A stretch of DNA of 64,000 nt. It comes from Aminobacter sp. J41. GTDB taxonomy: Bacteria > Pseudomonadota > Alphaproteobacteria > Rhizobiales > Rhizobiaceae. The notes under the pieces were generated by a model, which was not told where the DNA came from, ran no database searches, and was given only the letters and a program-made list of their open reading frames with translations. The stretch is from positions 62,001 through 126,000 of the forward strand of contig NZ_JAGL01000002.1 of the NCBI RefSeq assembly GCF_000526635.1. The letters are read 5' to 3'. Positions 23,634-34,250 of the stretch are shown one piece after another (the stretch's first letter is position 1; each line of letters opens with the position of its first letter). The position numbers were made by a program, and so were the translations under genes.

Positions 23634-25033
23634 CAGCGTTTCCCTCCCGCGGGTTTCACATCCCCAAGCGCCAGCACCGCCTGTCGGAAGGCGTCGCCGC
23701 GCACTTCAAAGTTCCGGAACTGGTCGAAGCTGGCGCAAGCGGGCGAGAGGAGAACGACGGCCTCGTCGCCCTCGTCACGGGCGGCATCCGCCGCCGCGCG
23801 CTCGACTGCCGTCACCAGCGTGCCTGAGATCTCGTAGGGAACCGCAGTGCCAAGGGTCGCCGCGAAGGCCGGAGCGGCCTCGCCGATCAGGTACGCCTTG
23901 GCGATGCGGGAAAAATAGGGGTGGAGCGAGGTGATCCCGCCTTCCTTCGGCAGGCCACCCGCAATCCAGTAGATGCGCGGGAAACTCGACAGGGCCGGAG
24001 CGGCCGCATCGGCGTTGGTTGCCTTGGAGTCGTTGACAAAGAGCACCTTGCCCTTCCGGCCAACCTGCTCCATGCGATGCGCGAGGCCCGGGAAGCTTTC
24101 GATGCCGGCCTGGATCTCCTCCACCTTCAGCCCGACCTTGAGGCAGGCGGCAACGGCTGCAAGCGCGTTCTGCGCGTTGTGCTGGCCGCGCAGCGAGCCG
24201 ACGCCGTCGAGCGAAATGATCTGCTTCTTCGTACCGCCGCGGACCTGGATGAGCGAGGCGCCCTCGGCATAGAGGCCCTCGGTGACCGCGAGGCGCTTGG
24301 AGATGCGCACGACATCCTTGCCGGCGCGCTCGAGCCGGTCGGCAATCTGCGAGGTAAAGCTGTCATCGACGCCGACGATGGCGGTGTCGCTGCCGGCGAC
24401 CAGCCGCTCCTTGATCTCGGCGTAGTGCTGCATCGTGCCGTGCCGGTCGAGATGATCCGGCGTCAGGTTGAGCAGGATGCCGGCGGTCGGCGCGAGCGAA
24501 GGTGCAAGGTCGATCTGGTAGGACGAGCACTCGACCACATAGTGGCGACCATCGACCGGGGCCTCGAGCGTCATGATGGCGCGGCCGATGTTGCCGCCCA
24601 TCTGCACGTCCCTGCCAGCGCTGGCGAGGATATGCGCGATCAGCGCCGTCGTGGTCGACTTTCCATTGGTGCCAGTAATGGCGATGAGCGGCGCATTCGG
24701 AGCGCGCGCCGCCCGCTCGCGGCAGAACATCTCGACGTCGCCGATAATCTCGACGCTGGCAGCCTTGGCAAGATCGACGGTCCAGTGCGGCTTTGGGTGC
24801 GTGAGCGGCACGCCCGGTGACAGGATCAGCGACGAGAACGCCGACCAGTCCGCATGCGAAAGGTCGCCGACCGGCACGCCTTCGGCGCGAGCCTTCTCGA
24901 CGCTGTCTGGGTTGTCGTCCCAGGCAAGGACCTCGGCTCCACCCAGGATCAGCGCCTTGGCGGTCGCGAGACCGGAACCGCCAAGTCCGAACAGGGCGAC
25001 CTTGCGGTCCTTGAAGGTTGAAGCCGGGATCAT
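23633..25033 (-). CDS. murD: UDP-N-acetylmuramoylalanine--D-glutamate ligase
   Basis: A 466-residue Mur ligase adding D-Glu. N-terminal [16 protein letters not shown] loop [16 protein letters not shown] (about residue 117), [11 protein letters not shown] and [13 protein letters not shown] motifs. Four bases after mraY, one-base junction with ftsW. Confidence 0.98.
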   Translation of the reverse strand: MIPASTFKDRKVALFGLGGSGLATAKALILGGAEVLAWDDNPDSVEKARAEGVPVGDLSHADWSAFSSLILSPGVPLTHPKPHWTVDLAKAASVEIIGDVEMFCRERAARAPNAPLIAITGTNGKSTTTALIAHILASAGRDVQMGGNIGRAIMTLEAPVDGRHYVVECSSYQIDLAPSLAPTAGILLNLTPDHLDRHGTMQHYAEIKERLVAGSDTAIVGVDDSFTSQIADRLERAGKDVVRISKRLAVTEGLYAEGASLIQVRGGTKKQIISLDGVGSLRGQHNAQNALAAVAACLKVGLKVEEIQAGIESFPGLAHRMEQVGRKGKVLFVNDSKATNADAAAPALSSFPRIYWIAGGLPKEGGITSLHPYFSRIAKAYLIGEAAPAFAATLGTAVPYEISGTLVTAVERAAADAARDEGDEAVVLLSPACASFDQFRNFEVRGDAFRQAVLALGDVKPAGGKR

Positions 25034-25036
25034 TCT

Positions 25037-26119
25037 TTACCTCAACTTCAGGGTCGACAGCCCGATCAGGGCGAGCATCACGGCGATGATCCAGAAGCGG
25101 ATCACGACCTGGCTCTCGGTCCAGCCCAGCTTTTCGAAATGGTGGTGGATCGGCGCCATCAGGAACACGCGCTTGCCGGTCAGCTTGAACCAGGCGACCT
25201 GGATGATCACCGACATGATCTCGACGACGAACAGGCCGCCGATGATGGCGAGAACGATCTCGTGCTTGGAGGCAACCGCAACCGCGCCAATCAGGCCGCC
25301 GAGCGCCAGCGAGCCGGTGTCGCCCATGAAGATTGCCGCAGGCGGCGCGTTGAACCAGAGGAAGCCGAGGCCAGCGCCGATCACGGCGCCGAGCACGACC
25401 GACAGCTCCCCGGTGCCCGGGGTGAAGTGGATCTGCAGGTAGTCGGCAAACACGGCGTTACCGGACAGGTAAGCGATCACGCCGAAGGAAGCGGCGGCGA
25501 CCATGACCGGCACGATGGCAAGGCCGTCGAGGCCATCCGTCATGTTCACGGCATTGCCCGCGCCCACCATGACGAAGGCACCGAACGGGATGAAGAAAAT
25601 GCCGAGGTTGATGACGAAGTCCTTCACGAACGGGAACGTCACCGACGATGAGAACGGTTCGTTACCGACGCTCATGATGACCCAGGCGGCGATGCCGGCG
25701 ACAACAAACTCGGCGGCAAGGCGCGCCTTGCCCGAAAAGCCGAGGTGCGACTGCTTGGTGACCTTCAGGTAGTCGTCATAGAAGCCGATGGCGCCGAAGC
25801 AGAGCGTGACCATCATCACGACCCAGACGAGCGGGCTCATGAGGTTGCCCCACAAAAGCACCGAACCGATGATGCCAACCAGCATCATCAGGCCGCCCAT
25901 GGTCGGCGTTCCGGCCTTCTTGAAGTGCGTCTGCGGACCGTCCGCGCGGATTGGCTGGCCCTTGCCCTGGCGCAGACGGAGTGAGTCGATAATCGCGGGG
26001 CCAAACATGAAGACGATCAGCGCCGAGGTGATCAGCGCGCCGCCGGTCCGGAAGGTAATGTAACGAAAGACGTTGAGCGCCGAGATCTGGTCGGCGAGTC
26101 CAACGAGCAGCATCAGCAT
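25037..26119 (-). CDS. mraY: phospho-N-acetylmuramoyl-pentapeptide transferase
   Basis: A 360-residue ten-helix membrane enzyme that transfers phospho-MurNAc-pentapeptide to undecaprenyl phosphate to give lipid I. Catalytic motifs: [38 protein letters not shown] and the cytosolic [13 protein letters not shown] loop. Confidence 0.98.
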   Translation of the reverse strand: MLMLLVGLADQISALNVFRYITFRTGGALITSALIVFMFGPAIIDSLRLRQGKGQPIRADGPQTHFKKAGTPTMGGLMMLVGIIGSVLLWGNLMSPLVWVVMMVTLCFGAIGFYDDYLKVTKQSHLGFSGKARLAAEFVVAGIAAWVIMSVGNEPFSSSVTFPFVKDFVINLGIFFIPFGAFVMVGAGNAVNMTDGLDGLAIVPVMVAAASFGVIAYLSGNAVFADYLQIHFTPGTGELSVVLGAVIGAGLGFLWFNAPPAAIFMGDTGSLALGGLIGAVAVASKHEIVLAIIGGLFVVEIMSVIIQVAWFKLTGKRVFLMAPIHHHFEKLGWTESQVVIRFWIIAVMLALIGLSTLKLR

Positions 26120-26143
26120 TCGACTAGTTTCCTCGCGAACCGA

Positions 26144-27586
26144 TCAGGCTTCAGTTTCAGTTGAAGGGGCAGCGGGTGCTGCCGGAAATTGCTTGAGAAG
26201 GGCGGCGACCAGCTTGGAGAAGCCGATGCCGTTGGAAGACTTGACCACGACGACGTCGCCCGGGCGCACGGTCTCGAGAACGGCGGGAGTCAGTTCAGCG
26301 ACGCCGGGATAGTGATGTGCCATGCCAGGCGAAAGGCGGGCCGAGAGCGCCGCCATCTCGTTTCCGGCGAGGAACACGAGATCCGCCCCCGAGGTGGTGA
26401 ACGGCTCGGCGAGCTCGGCATGCAGATCGCGCGAGTACTGGCCGAGCTCGAGCATATCACCGAGGACGGCAATGCGGCGACCGCCCTCACCCACCGGCGC
26501 GACGCGCAGCAGGTCGAGCGCAGCGCGCATCGAAGCGGGGTTCGCGTTGTAGCTCTCATCGATCAGCAGGAAATCGCCGCCGTCAGGGTGTGCGAGGCGA
26601 TGGCGGCGGCCGCGGCCGGGTTCCGGCTGCAGGTTCGCCAGCGCACCGGCAACCTTGGTCACGTCCGCACCTGAAAGGTATGAGGCACCAAGGACAGCGA
26701 TCGCGTTCTGCGCCATGTGGCGGCCCGGAGCACCGATGCGAACCGGAAACTCCTTGCCGGCCATCTTGGCGACGATCTCGGCCCCCGTCGCGTCCTGAAC
26801 CCAGTCGACGAGGCGGAAGGTGGCGCGCTGGTGCTCGCCGAAGCTCCAAACATGCTGCAGGCCCGCCTCGCGCGCCGCGGTGTCGAGCCGCTTCCACATC
26901 GCGTCGTCGCGATTGATCAGCCCGTGGCCACCCTTTTCGACGCCCTCGAAGATCTCCGCCTTGGCATCAGCGATTTCTTCCAGACTGGAGAAGTGGCCGA
27001 GATGGGCGGCGGCGATCAGCGTCACCATCGCGATATGCGGGCGCACCATCTTCACCAGCGGGCGGATCTCGCCCGGATGGTTCATGCCGATCTCGAAGAT
27101 GGCAAAGTCAGTGTCCTCGGGCATGCGCGCCAGCGTCAGCGGCACGCCCCAGTGGTTGTTGAACGACTTGTCCGACGCATGCACCTTGCCGCAGACCGAC
27201 AGGCCGAGACGCAGCGCTTCTTTCGTCGTCGTCTTGCCGGCCGAGCCGGTGACGGCGATGACACGGGCGCGCGAACGGGCGCGCGCGGCAATGCCAGCGG
27301 CTTCGAGCGCGCGCAGCACGTCCGGCACGATGATCATCGGTGAAGTGATGCGGCCGAGCGCCGGCAGCTTCTGCTCGGAGACGACCAAGAGGCCGGCACC
27401 CGCCTTCACGGCTGCGGTCGCAAAGTCGTGGCCGTCGTGCAGGTCGCCCTTGATGGCGAAGAACGCTTCGCCCGGCTTCAGCGTGCGGCTGTCGATCGAA
27501 ATACCGGTGATGCCCTCTGGCAGATTGCCGAGGGGCCGTCCGCCCATTGCGTTGCAAAGAACTTCGGACTTCCAGAGCCAGCTCAT
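26144..27586 (-). CDS. murF: UDP-MurNAc-tripeptide--D-alanyl-D-alanine ligase
   Basis: A 480-residue Mur ligase adding D-Ala-D-Ala. ATP loop [35 protein letters not shown] and [20 protein letters not shown] motifs in order. Overlaps murE by ATGA. Its substrate dipeptide is made by Ddl from the same cluster. Confidence 0.98.
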   Translation of the reverse strand: MSWLWKSEVLCNAMGGRPLGNLPEGITGISIDSRTLKPGEAFFAIKGDLHDGHDFATAAVKAGAGLLVVSEQKLPALGRITSPMIIVPDVLRALEAAGIAARARSRARVIAVTGSAGKTTTKEALRLGLSVCGKVHASDKSFNNHWGVPLTLARMPEDTDFAIFEIGMNHPGEIRPLVKMVRPHIAMVTLIAAAHLGHFSSLEEIADAKAEIFEGVEKGGHGLINRDDAMWKRLDTAAREAGLQHVWSFGEHQRATFRLVDWVQDATGAEIVAKMAGKEFPVRIGAPGRHMAQNAIAVLGASYLSGADVTKVAGALANLQPEPGRGRRHRLAHPDGGDFLLIDESYNANPASMRAALDLLRVAPVGEGGRRIAVLGDMLELGQYSRDLHAELAEPFTTSGADLVFLAGNEMAALSARLSPGMAHHYPGVAELTPAVLETVRPGDVVVVKSSNGIGFSKLVAALLKQFPAAPAAPSTETEA

Positions 27587-29034
27587 GCGGCCAGCTCCCG
27601 CAGCGCGGCACGAACCTCCTCGTGATCGGAGAACGGAAGCGTCTGGCTTCCGATGGTCTGTCCTTCTTCGTGCCCCTTGCCGGCGACGATCAGCGTATCC
27701 CCGGCCCGCAGCATGGCGACTGCCTGGCGGATCGCCTTGCGGCGGTCGCCGATCTCGATGGCTCCGGGTGCCGCGGCAAGGATCTCGGCGCGGATCGCGG
27801 CCGGGTCCTCGGTGCGCGGATTATCATCGGTGACGATCCGCACATCGGCGAGGCGCGTGGCGATCTCGCCCATAATCGGACGCTTGCCGCGATCGCGGTC
27901 GCCACCACAACCGAAGACGACGATGACGCGGCCGGTGATGAACGGACGCACCGCCGTCAGCACATTTTCAAGGGCTTCCGGCTTGTGCGCGTAGTCGACA
28001 TAGACCGGCGCACCTTCCTTCGTGGTGCCGACCAGCTCGAGGCGGCCCGAAGCGCCCTTGAGGTGTTCGAGGGCTGCTAGAGCTTTGCCAGCAGGAACGC
28101 CGGTCGCAATGGCAAGGCCGGCGGCAACCAGCGCGTTGGAAACCTGGAAGTCGCCTGCAAGCGGCAGGTCAATTTCGTAGAGCTCGCCGCCGGCGACAAT
28201 CTCAGCTCGCTGGCGATGACGCTCGTGTTCGACGCGCTTGAGTTCAAGGAAACGGCCCGACCGGCCGACAGTGAGGACCTTGAGTCCTGCATCGCGCGCA
28301 ACGGCAATCGTCCGTTCGGACCAGGCGTCGTCGGCGAAGATGACGGCTGGCGCGCCGGCTGGCAGCAGCTCGCGGAACAGACGCATCTTGGCGGCGTGAT
28401 ATTCCTCGACCGTCGGGTGGTAGTCCATATGATCACGGCCGAGGTTGGTGAACCCGGCCGCTGCAAGCTTCACGCCGTCGAGGCGGTGCTGGTCGAGCCC
28501 ATGGCTCGACGCCTCCATAGAGGCATGGGTGACGCCGGATGCAGCAAGTTCCGAAAGGAGCTTGTGGAGGGCAATCGGATCAGGTGTCGTCAGCGAACCG
28601 TATTCCTCGCGGCCCGGAGCCGTCACGCCCGTCGTGCCGATCGAGGCGGCTGCGAAGCCGGCATGCGCCCAGATCTGGCGGGTGAAGGATGCAACGGAAG
28701 TCTTGCCACTGGTGCCGGTTACGGCAACCATCGTCTGCGGCTGCGCGCCGTAAAACTCGGCTGCGATCAGCGCCAGCGCGCGGCGCGGATCCTCGACCTC
28801 GATGACAGGTACGTCCAGCTTCTGCGAGATCGCGCCAGCCCGTGCTAGAACGGCAGCCGCACCGCGGCGGATCGCGTCCGCGACGAACGCGGTTCCATCA
28901 GCCTTGGTACCGGGCAGCGCGGCGAACAGGAATCCCGGCTCGACACGGCGCGAGTCCGAGGCGATCCCCGCAATCTCCACCCCGTCCGGGAGCGGCGAGT
29001 GCGGGAGAACACCGGATATCTGGTTAAGCTTCAT
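27583..29034 (-). CDS. murE: UDP-MurNAc-L-Ala-D-Glu--meso-diaminopimelate ligase
   Basis: A 483-residue Mur ligase adding the third stem residue. ATP loop [16 protein letters not shown], substrate region [12 protein letters not shown] and [10 protein letters not shown], and the DNPR motif ([10 protein letters not shown]) in the C-terminal domain, which selects meso-diaminopimelate over lysine, as expected for a Gram-negative. Confidence 0.98.
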   Translation of the reverse strand: MKLNQISGVLPHSPLPDGVEIAGIASDSRRVEPGFLFAALPGTKADGTAFVADAIRRGAAAVLARAGAISQKLDVPVIEVEDPRRALALIAAEFYGAQPQTMVAVTGTSGKTSVASFTRQIWAHAGFAAASIGTTGVTAPGREEYGSLTTPDPIALHKLLSELAASGVTHASMEASSHGLDQHRLDGVKLAAAGFTNLGRDHMDYHPTVEEYHAAKMRLFRELLPAGAPAVIFADDAWSERTIAVARDAGLKVLTVGRSGRFLELKRVEHERHRQRAEIVAGGELYEIDLPLAGDFQVSNALVAAGLAIATGVPAGKALAALEHLKGASGRLELVGTTKEGAPVYVDYAHKPEALENVLTAVRPFITGRVIVVFGCGGDRDRGKRPIMGEIATRLADVRIVTDDNPRTEDPAAIRAEILAAAPGAIEIGDRRKAIRQAVAMLRAGDTLIVAGKGHEEGQTIGSQTLPFSDHEEVRAALRELAA

Positions 29035-29079
29035 CGCTTCTGATCGGTCCGTTAGTTGGACGCCCCTGTCCTGCGAGAA

Positions 29080-30792
29080 TCAATGAGAGGATACGAGCAG
29101 GGCATTACTTTCATGGCCGAAATCGGGCTTCACGCCAAGCAGAGTGGCGGAACGGCGGATAATGTTGCCGACCATGACGGTAGTATTCAGGCCCGCAGTC
29201 GCACCAACACCGGGCTTTTCCGGCTGCGGCTCGTCAAGAACAGCCAGCACGATGTAGTCCGGATCATTCACAGGAAATGCGCCGACGAACGCGTTGAAGC
29301 GCTTGTTCGAGGAGTAGCGTCCGTTGACCACCTTCTCGGCCGTACCGGTCTTGCCGCCGACGAAGTAGCCCGGCACTTCGGCGCGCTTGCCCGATCCGAC
29401 CTCGACGTTCTGGCGATAGAGGTAGCGCATCATGTCGCTGGTCTTGGGATTGATGACCTGCTTGGCGACGGCGGCGGTCTCGTCCTCGGTGCGAGGCAGG
29501 AAGGTCGGCTGGATCAGCTTGCCGCCATTGACCAGGGCGGCAGCGGCGACGGCCGTCTGCAGCGGCGTGGTGGCGACGCCGTGGCCGAAGGAGATCGTGA
29601 TCTGGTGGATGCGCTTCCAGACTGACGGCTCGGTCGGGCGGGCGACCTCCGGCAGCTCGGTCTCCATGCGGTCGAGCAGGCCGAGGCGGTGGAAGAACTC
29701 GCGGTGATGGTCGATGCTGACAGTCTCGGCCATGCGGGCCGTGCCGATGTTCGACGAGTAGATGAAGACTTCCGGAACCGTGAGCACGCGATTCTTGCCG
29801 TGGAAGTCGCGGATGGTGTGGCGGCCGATCTGGATCGGACGGGTCGCGTCGAAACGGCTGTTGAGGTTAGCCTTCCCGGCATCGAGCGCCATCGCGACGG
29901 TGAAGCCCTTGAAGGTCGAGCCCATCTCGTACACGCCGGCTGACATGCGGTTGAGGCGGTCCTTCTCGTGCGCGTTATAGGGATTGTTCGGATCGAAGTC
30001 CGGCACCGATGCCATGGCGAGCACTTCGCCGGTACGTGCATTCAGGACAACCGCGCCCGCTGCGATCGCCTTGTAGCGCTCCATCGCCTGCTCAAGCTCG
30101 TCACGCACGATGTGCTGGACGCGCAGATCGATCGACAGGCGGACCGGCTCAAGGTCCTTTGGCAGGGCAAGTCCGGCCTCCTGCAGGTCGGACAGGCCCT
30201 GGTCGTCGATGAACTTTTCCATGCCGGCGATGCCCTTGTTGTCGATGTTGACAAGGCCGACGATGTGCGCGGCGGTCGGGCCGCCCGGATAGAAGCGACG
30301 CTTCTCGGTGCGGAAGCCGATGCCCGGAATGCCCAGCTGCATGATTGCCTGCTGCTGGCTCGGCGACAGCTGGCGGCGCAGCCAGATGAAGCCCGCATTG
30401 CTCTTGAGGCGGTTATAGGTCTGCTCGATGTTGAGGTCCGGCAGGACCGTCAGCAGCTTCTCGAGCGCCTCGTCTGCGTCGACGATGCGGCGGGGCTCGG
30501 CATAGAGCGAGGCGGTGTTGATGTCAGTGGCAAGCACTTCGCCATTACGGTCGACAATATCCGGGCGCGACGTGGTCACACGCGACGGGCCAGGCCCCGT
30601 CGACTCCAGCTCCTGGTTGCCCAGCCAGACGAGACGGCCGCCGATTACGGCGTAGACCGTGAAGAAGACCAGCATGGTCATGCGGATGCGGCTGCGCGCA
30701 CGCCCGCCGGCACCCTTCGCGTACCCTTCGACGACGATAGGTTCGCTGGAAACTTCAGCGTCCTCGCTCTTCTTACGCCAGCGGCCGATCAT
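29080..30792 (-). CDS. ftsI: septal penicillin-binding protein FtsI (PBP3)
   Basis: A 570-residue class B transpeptidase that cross-links septal peptidoglycan with FtsW. One N-terminal membrane segment (about residues 38-58), the pedestal domain (VDRNGEVLATDI onward), then the transpeptidase domain with the active-site STFK (in EMGSTFKGFTVAM), SSN (YSSNIGTARMAE) and KTGTAEKV motifs. ATGA overlap with ftsL. Confidence 0.97.
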   Translation of the reverse strand: MIGRWRKKSEDAEVSSEPIVVEGYAKGAGGRARSRIRMTMLVFFTVYAVIGGRLVWLGNQELESTGPGPSRVTTSRPDIVDRNGEVLATDINTASLYAEPRRIVDADEALEKLLTVLPDLNIEQTYNRLKSNAGFIWLRRQLSPSQQQAIMQLGIPGIGFRTEKRRFYPGGPTAAHIVGLVNIDNKGIAGMEKFIDDQGLSDLQEAGLALPKDLEPVRLSIDLRVQHIVRDELEQAMERYKAIAAGAVVLNARTGEVLAMASVPDFDPNNPYNAHEKDRLNRMSAGVYEMGSTFKGFTVAMALDAGKANLNSRFDATRPIQIGRHTIRDFHGKNRVLTVPEVFIYSSNIGTARMAETVSIDHHREFFHRLGLLDRMETELPEVARPTEPSVWKRIHQITISFGHGVATTPLQTAVAAAALVNGGKLIQPTFLPRTEDETAAVAKQVINPKTSDMMRYLYRQNVEVGSGKRAEVPGYFVGGKTGTAEKVVNGRYSSNKRFNAFVGAFPVNDPDYIVLAVLDEPQPEKPGVGATAGLNTTVMVGNIIRRSATLLGVKPDFGHESNALLVSSH

Positions 30793-31178
30793 TGCTGCAC
30801 CCCGCTCGTCGTCATGTCGTCGACGCCTTCTTCCGTCTTGGCAGATTGTTCGCCCGAGCCGCCGAGCAGCTCTTCGATGCGCATGTTGCGCTCCGGCAGC
30901 TCACCGAATTCCGCAATCTGGTGCGGCTCGATCGGCACCAGCTGCAGATCGTCATAGTAGCGGTCAGCCAGCTTCTGCAGGCGTGCCGGCTGCGTCAGCA
31001 GGCTCCAGTCCGCCTTGAGAACGTCGATCGCCTCTTCCTCGAGGCGGATGGCAGTCTCAAGCTTGCGGATCTTGGCATACTCCGCCTCGGCGGCGTGCTT
31101 GGTCGTGTAGGTGAAGGCGGCAGCGCCAACCATACCAACGACCAGAACGACATCGGTAATCCGGAACATGCCCATCAC
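30789..31178 (-). CDS. ftsL: cell division protein FtsL
   Basis: A 129-residue bitopic divisome protein that bridges FtsQ/B and FtsWI. Single membrane helix at about residues 5-23, followed by a coiled coil (about 28-60) and a short acidic tail. Sequence is poorly conserved in this family; the call rests on position, size and topology. Overlaps rsmH and ftsI by ATGA. Confidence 0.88.
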   Translation of the reverse strand: MMGMFRITDVVLVVGMVGAAAFTYTTKHAAEAEYAKIRKLETAIRLEEEAIDVLKADWSLLTQPARLQKLADRYYDDLQLVPIEPHQIAEFGELPERNMRIEELLGGSGEQSAKTEEGVDDMTTSGVQQ

Positions 31179-32185
31179 TTGGCTCCTGAAATGTCGGGCA
31201 GGACTGGCAGCCCAAAAATCGAGACATCCTCGGCGCGAGGCGCGGCGGACGTGCGGACGGCCCAGCGCAGCTTGGCCGAACGGGCGCGCGGGTTACGCTC
31301 CGCCTCCTCCTCGCTCGCCGCGATCGCCTTGCCCGGCTTCTCGAAGGTGGGGACCTTTTCGTGCGCAGCAGGCATATGGCGCGAACCCGACCCCTGACTC
31401 GAACGCTCTGCGAGGAATTTCTTGACGATGCGATCCTCGAGCGAATGGAAGGTGACGACGACGAGACGGCCGCCAGGTTTCAGCGCGCGTTCGGCGGCAA
31501 ACAGCGCTCGCGACAGCTCGCCGAGCTCGTCGTTGACGAAGATGCGCAGCCCCTGGAAGGCGCGGGTTGCCGGATGGATTTTTTCGCGAGGGTTGTGACC
31601 AACCACGGCAGCGATCGCCTCGGCGAGATCCTTGGTGCGCTCGAACGGACGCTCTGCCCGGCGCTTCTCGATCATGCGCGCGACACGGCCGGCATGGCGC
31701 TCCTCGCCATAGATGCCGATGATGCGGGTCAGGTCGCTCGCCTTGAAGCGGTTGACGACATCGGCCGCGCTTGGGCCGATCTGCGCCATGCGCATGTCCA
31801 GCGGGCCGTCATTGCGGAACGAGAAACCGCGCTCCGCTTCGTCGAGCTGCATCGACGAGACGCCGATATCGAGCACTACGCCGTCGAGCTGACCCTCGGC
31901 AACCTCATCGAGCTTCGAAAACTGACCGTGGACCAACCTTAGACGGCCGTCGAATTCGCGCTCCATCGCACGCCCGGCCGCAATCGCATTTGGATCCCGG
32001 TCGATGGCGACGACGTTCGCGCCAGCCTCGAGAATGGCGCGCGTGTAGCCGCCGGCTCCAAAGGTTCCGTCGACGATCAGCTGGCCCGTCTGCGGCTGAA
32101 GCGCATCCAGCACCTCGCGCAGCATTACCGGAATGTGACGGGCCGGTCCGCCAGCGGCCTCGTTTTCGCCGCGACCCGTCATCAT
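31175..32185 (-). CDS. rsmH: 16S rRNA (cytosine-1402-N4)-methyltransferase
   Basis: A 336-residue SAM-dependent methyltransferase (MraW) modifying C1402 in the ribosomal P site. Motifs: [14 protein letters not shown], the SAM loop [34 protein letters not shown] and [14 protein letters not shown]. The start at 32185 overlaps the mraZ stop as ATGA; longer frames reach into mraZ and are spurious. Confidence 0.97.
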   Translation of the reverse strand: MMTGRGENEAAGGPARHIPVMLREVLDALQPQTGQLIVDGTFGAGGYTRAILEAGANVVAIDRDPNAIAAGRAMEREFDGRLRLVHGQFSKLDEVAEGQLDGVVLDIGVSSMQLDEAERGFSFRNDGPLDMRMAQIGPSAADVVNRFKASDLTRIIGIYGEERHAGRVARMIEKRRAERPFERTKDLAEAIAAVVGHNPREKIHPATRAFQGLRIFVNDELGELSRALFAAERALKPGGRLVVVTFHSLEDRIVKKFLAERSSQGSGSRHMPAAHEKVPTFEKPGKAIAASEEEAERNPRARSAKLRWAVRTSAAPRAEDVSIFGLPVLPDISGAK

Positions 32186-32649
32186 TCCGGCCCCCCATCG
32201 GTCAGCTCGGTAGATGCCGCCTGCCGCATCCTGAGCAGTCGCGCGCGTACCTGCGCGCCGTACTCCGCAAGCCGGGAAGGCTCCCACATCTGGAAGAAAG
32301 TGCCGCGGCCCACGAACGCGACTTCCGTCGTGATGCCCGTGTGGCTGCGAATGAAATCTGTCACCGTAATGCGGCCATCCTGATCCAGCTTCAGGAAGTG
32401 GCTGTCGCCATGCACGAAATAGGACATATCGTCCGCGGCCTGCAGGAAGGGATCCTCCATCGCGATCCGCGCTTCGTAGCGGTCGAGCAGGTCGAGCCCG
32501 CCCACGTCCAGCGCGGGACGGTCGAGCGCTTTCAGCGCATAGAGTTCCTGGTAGCCACGCTTCTGCACGACGGCGCGAAAATGCGCCGGGACGGACACCC
32601 GCCCCTTTGCGTCGATCCTGTTGGTCGCGGTCGATAGAAACCGGTCCAT
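32182..32649 (-). CDS. mraZ: transcriptional regulator MraZ
   Basis: A 155-residue protein with two AbrB-like (SpoVT) DNA-binding halves: [20 protein letters not shown] at the N terminus and the second near residue 80 ([17 protein letters not shown]). It heads the dcw operon and in other bacteria represses it by binding repeated boxes upstream. I start at 32649, where the family N terminus begins; the ribosome site is weak. A long leader (about 170 bases) separates it from the proposed promoter. Confidence 0.95.
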   Translation of the reverse strand: MDRFLSTATNRIDAKGRVSVPAHFRAVVQKRGYQELYALKALDRPALDVGGLDLLDRYEARIAMEDPFLQAADDMSYFVHGDSHFLKLDQDGRITVTDFIRSHTGITTEVAFVGRGTFFQMWEPSRLAEYGAQVRARLLRMRQAASTELTDGGPE

Positions 32650-32820
32650 AAGTCGCTGCCGCCGCCTCTGCCGCACCGAAGAGCATGCCAGCGCATGCGT
32701 CCCCGCCTCTCCTTTCCACCGCCATTCGGAAGACCAACGAGAGCACAGCGAACCACGGCTGCCGCCTCGAAAGACTGGCTGCCTGCGGGAACACGTGACT
32801 CGAACCGGAACCGATTTGGT

Positions 32821-32866
32821 GATGGTAAACAAGGGATAACATGGGCCTATATGGGCGTCAACGGGA
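32821..32866 (-). promoter_or_regulatory. candidate MraZ operator, five GGG boxes at 10-bp spacing
   Basis: On the plus strand, G-rich hexamers occur exactly every 10 bases: GATGGT (32821), AAGGGA (32831), ATGGGC (32841), ATGGGC (32851) and ACGGGA (32861). Known MraZ sites in E. coli are TGGGN boxes separated by 5 bases, that is, a 10-bp period, near the mraZ promoter. The boxes overlie the proposed promoter, so binding would repress. Their strand relative to mraZ and the two degenerate outer boxes are uncertain. Confidence 0.6.
32833..32861 (-). promoter_or_regulatory. candidate mraZ (dcw) promoter
   Basis: On the minus strand TTGACG (32861-32856) is followed after exactly 17 bases by TATCCC (32838-32833). 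The -35 match is good, the -10 weak. It is the best sigma-70-like pair upstream of mraZ and lies under the GGG boxes. Confidence 0.5.
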
Positions 32867-33040
32867 AGAGCCCTCACCGACTGCACCGGGCCCCTCTCTC
32901 GGACAGCAGTTCGGACGCTACCGGCCTTTATCCTCTGTTAGGCTTAACGAACGGTTATTGGACGCCGAGCGGAAACGCGCGAACAGGCGCGGCAGCCCTT
33001 GAGCTGCCCGCCCGCAAATCACTGCAATAGAAGGAAAAAA
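32867..33040. other. intergenic region between mraZ promoter and rnpB
   Basis: No gene recognised. On the side next to rnpB the plus strand shows GAAGGAAAAAA, the complement of the T run that ends the RNase P RNA. Confidence 0.5.
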
Positions 33041-33440
33041 GCCAGCCGGCCTGTAAGCCGGGTTCTGTATGGCCCCTGCCCTTGCGGAACAGGAACGTGG
33101 CGGCCATTCATCTTGGGCGGACGTTGCCGTACGCCTCACGCAACCAACCCGAACAACGGGGCGGGAACTGCCCTGAGGGTTGCCCCTCGTGTTGTTCCTA
33201 TTCGGTTTTGCTCCCGGTGGGGTTTACCTTGCCGCTTCCGTTGCCGGTCGCGCGGTGGGCTCTTACCCCACCCTTTCACCCTTACCTTCCGACGAGCGGA
33301 AGGCGGTTTGCTTTCTGTGGCACTTTCCCTGGGGTCGCCCCCGCCGGCTGTTAGCCGGCACCGTATTTCCCTGGAGCCCGGACTTTCCTCACCAGCAACC
33401 TTTCGGTTCCCGCCGGCGCGGCCGCCCGGCCGACTGACCG
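33041..33440 (-). ncRNA. rnpB: RNase P RNA (type A)
   Basis: About 400 bases encoding the catalytic RNA of RNase P, which trims tRNA 5' ends. On the minus strand the universal segment GAGGAAAGTCCGGGCTCC lies near the 5' end (complement at about 33373-33390) and the 3' end carries ACAGAACCCGGCTTACAGG. The ends pair as helix P1: GTCAGTCGGCC (33438-33428) with GGCCGGCTGGC (33051-33041), allowing G-U pairs. A T run follows the 3' end. Exact 5' end is inferred from P1 and the promoter. Confidence 0.96.
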
Positions 33441-33444
33441 GGCG

Positions 33445-33473
33445 TATAAAGGCGCTTGTCGCGAAAATTGCAA
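33445..33473 (-). promoter_or_regulatory. rnpB promoter
   Basis: On the minus strand TTGCAA (33473-33468) and TTTATA (33450-33445) are separated by exactly 17 bases and lie just upstream of the predicted RNA 5' end. Confidence 0.75.
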
Positions 33474-33485
33474 CCCGAAAGCCGC

Positions 33486-34070
33486 TTAGATCGAGCGCAT
33501 GAACTGCTTTACCTTCGCGCAGTAGGCAGCCGAAACCTTGTTCATCCGCTTCGCGGCGTGACCGGCATTGTAGCGCAGGATGGTGCCGCAAACGTCGCCG
33601 CCGCCCAGCTTGTGCGCGCCGGCCAGGTACTTCATCCCGTAGCGAATGTTGGTCTCCGGATCATACAGCCCCTTCGCCGAACCCTTGTAGCCCAGCCCGC
33701 GAGCCGTCGCCGGCTTGATCTGCATCAGACCGATTTCACCCGCCGAGCCACGCGCATTGGCGCGGTAATTGCTCTCGGTGCGAACGACGCCGTGCGCCAG
33801 TGCTAGCGGAATCCCGTGCTGCTTGGCATACTTGGCGATGATCGCATCGTAGGGAGAACGCTGGCCGACGCCCTTGGCCATGCCCGGCGCCACGGACGCC
33901 GTCGTCGTCTGGTCGAGGTCGGACTTCTCCGCCTTCTTCGCAGCGTTAGCGCGAAATACTTCCACGAGAGTCTTGGGTGCAGCCTCAGCGGCCGGTTGAG
34001 CGAAAGCGCCAGGCACAAAAGCGGTGAGCCCGGCGGCAAGGGCTGCCGCCGCGATGGTGAGTTTCGACAT
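33486..34070 (-). CDS. lytic transglycosylase (SLT domain)
   Basis: A 194-residue exported murein lyase. Signal peptide residues 1-24 (ending GAFAQ), a low-complexity spacer, then an SLT/Slt70-type catalytic domain from about residue 85: the catalytic Glu in VVRTESNYRANARG, followed by GEIGLMQIKPATARGLGY, NIRYGMKYLAG and LRYNAGH motifs. It cleaves the MurNAc-GlcNAc bond to form 1,6-anhydro products. Start at 34070 chosen for the signal peptide; a longer frame to 34229 is unlikely. Confidence 0.92.
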   Translation of the reverse strand: MSKLTIAAAALAAGLTAFVPGAFAQPAAEAAPKTLVEVFRANAAKKAEKSDLDQTTTASVAPGMAKGVGQRSPYDAIIAKYAKQHGIPLALAHGVVRTESNYRANARGSAGEIGLMQIKPATARGLGYKGSAKGLYDPETNIRYGMKYLAGAHKLGGGDVCGTILRYNAGHAAKRMNKVSAAYCAKVKQFMRSI

Positions 34071-34250
34071 TCGGTTTCCGTTTCTTTTTATGGCCGCGCA
34101 GAGCGCAGCGATTGCCTTCTCGCAGATGGCGTCCCGGAACCGGCGCCGCCCGCGTTGACAGCCCATCTGCGGGGCAAACTGGAACGCAAAATGGCAGGGC
34201 CAGTCACATTCCATGACACCCTGAAACAACCACGTATTGCTGACTTTACG

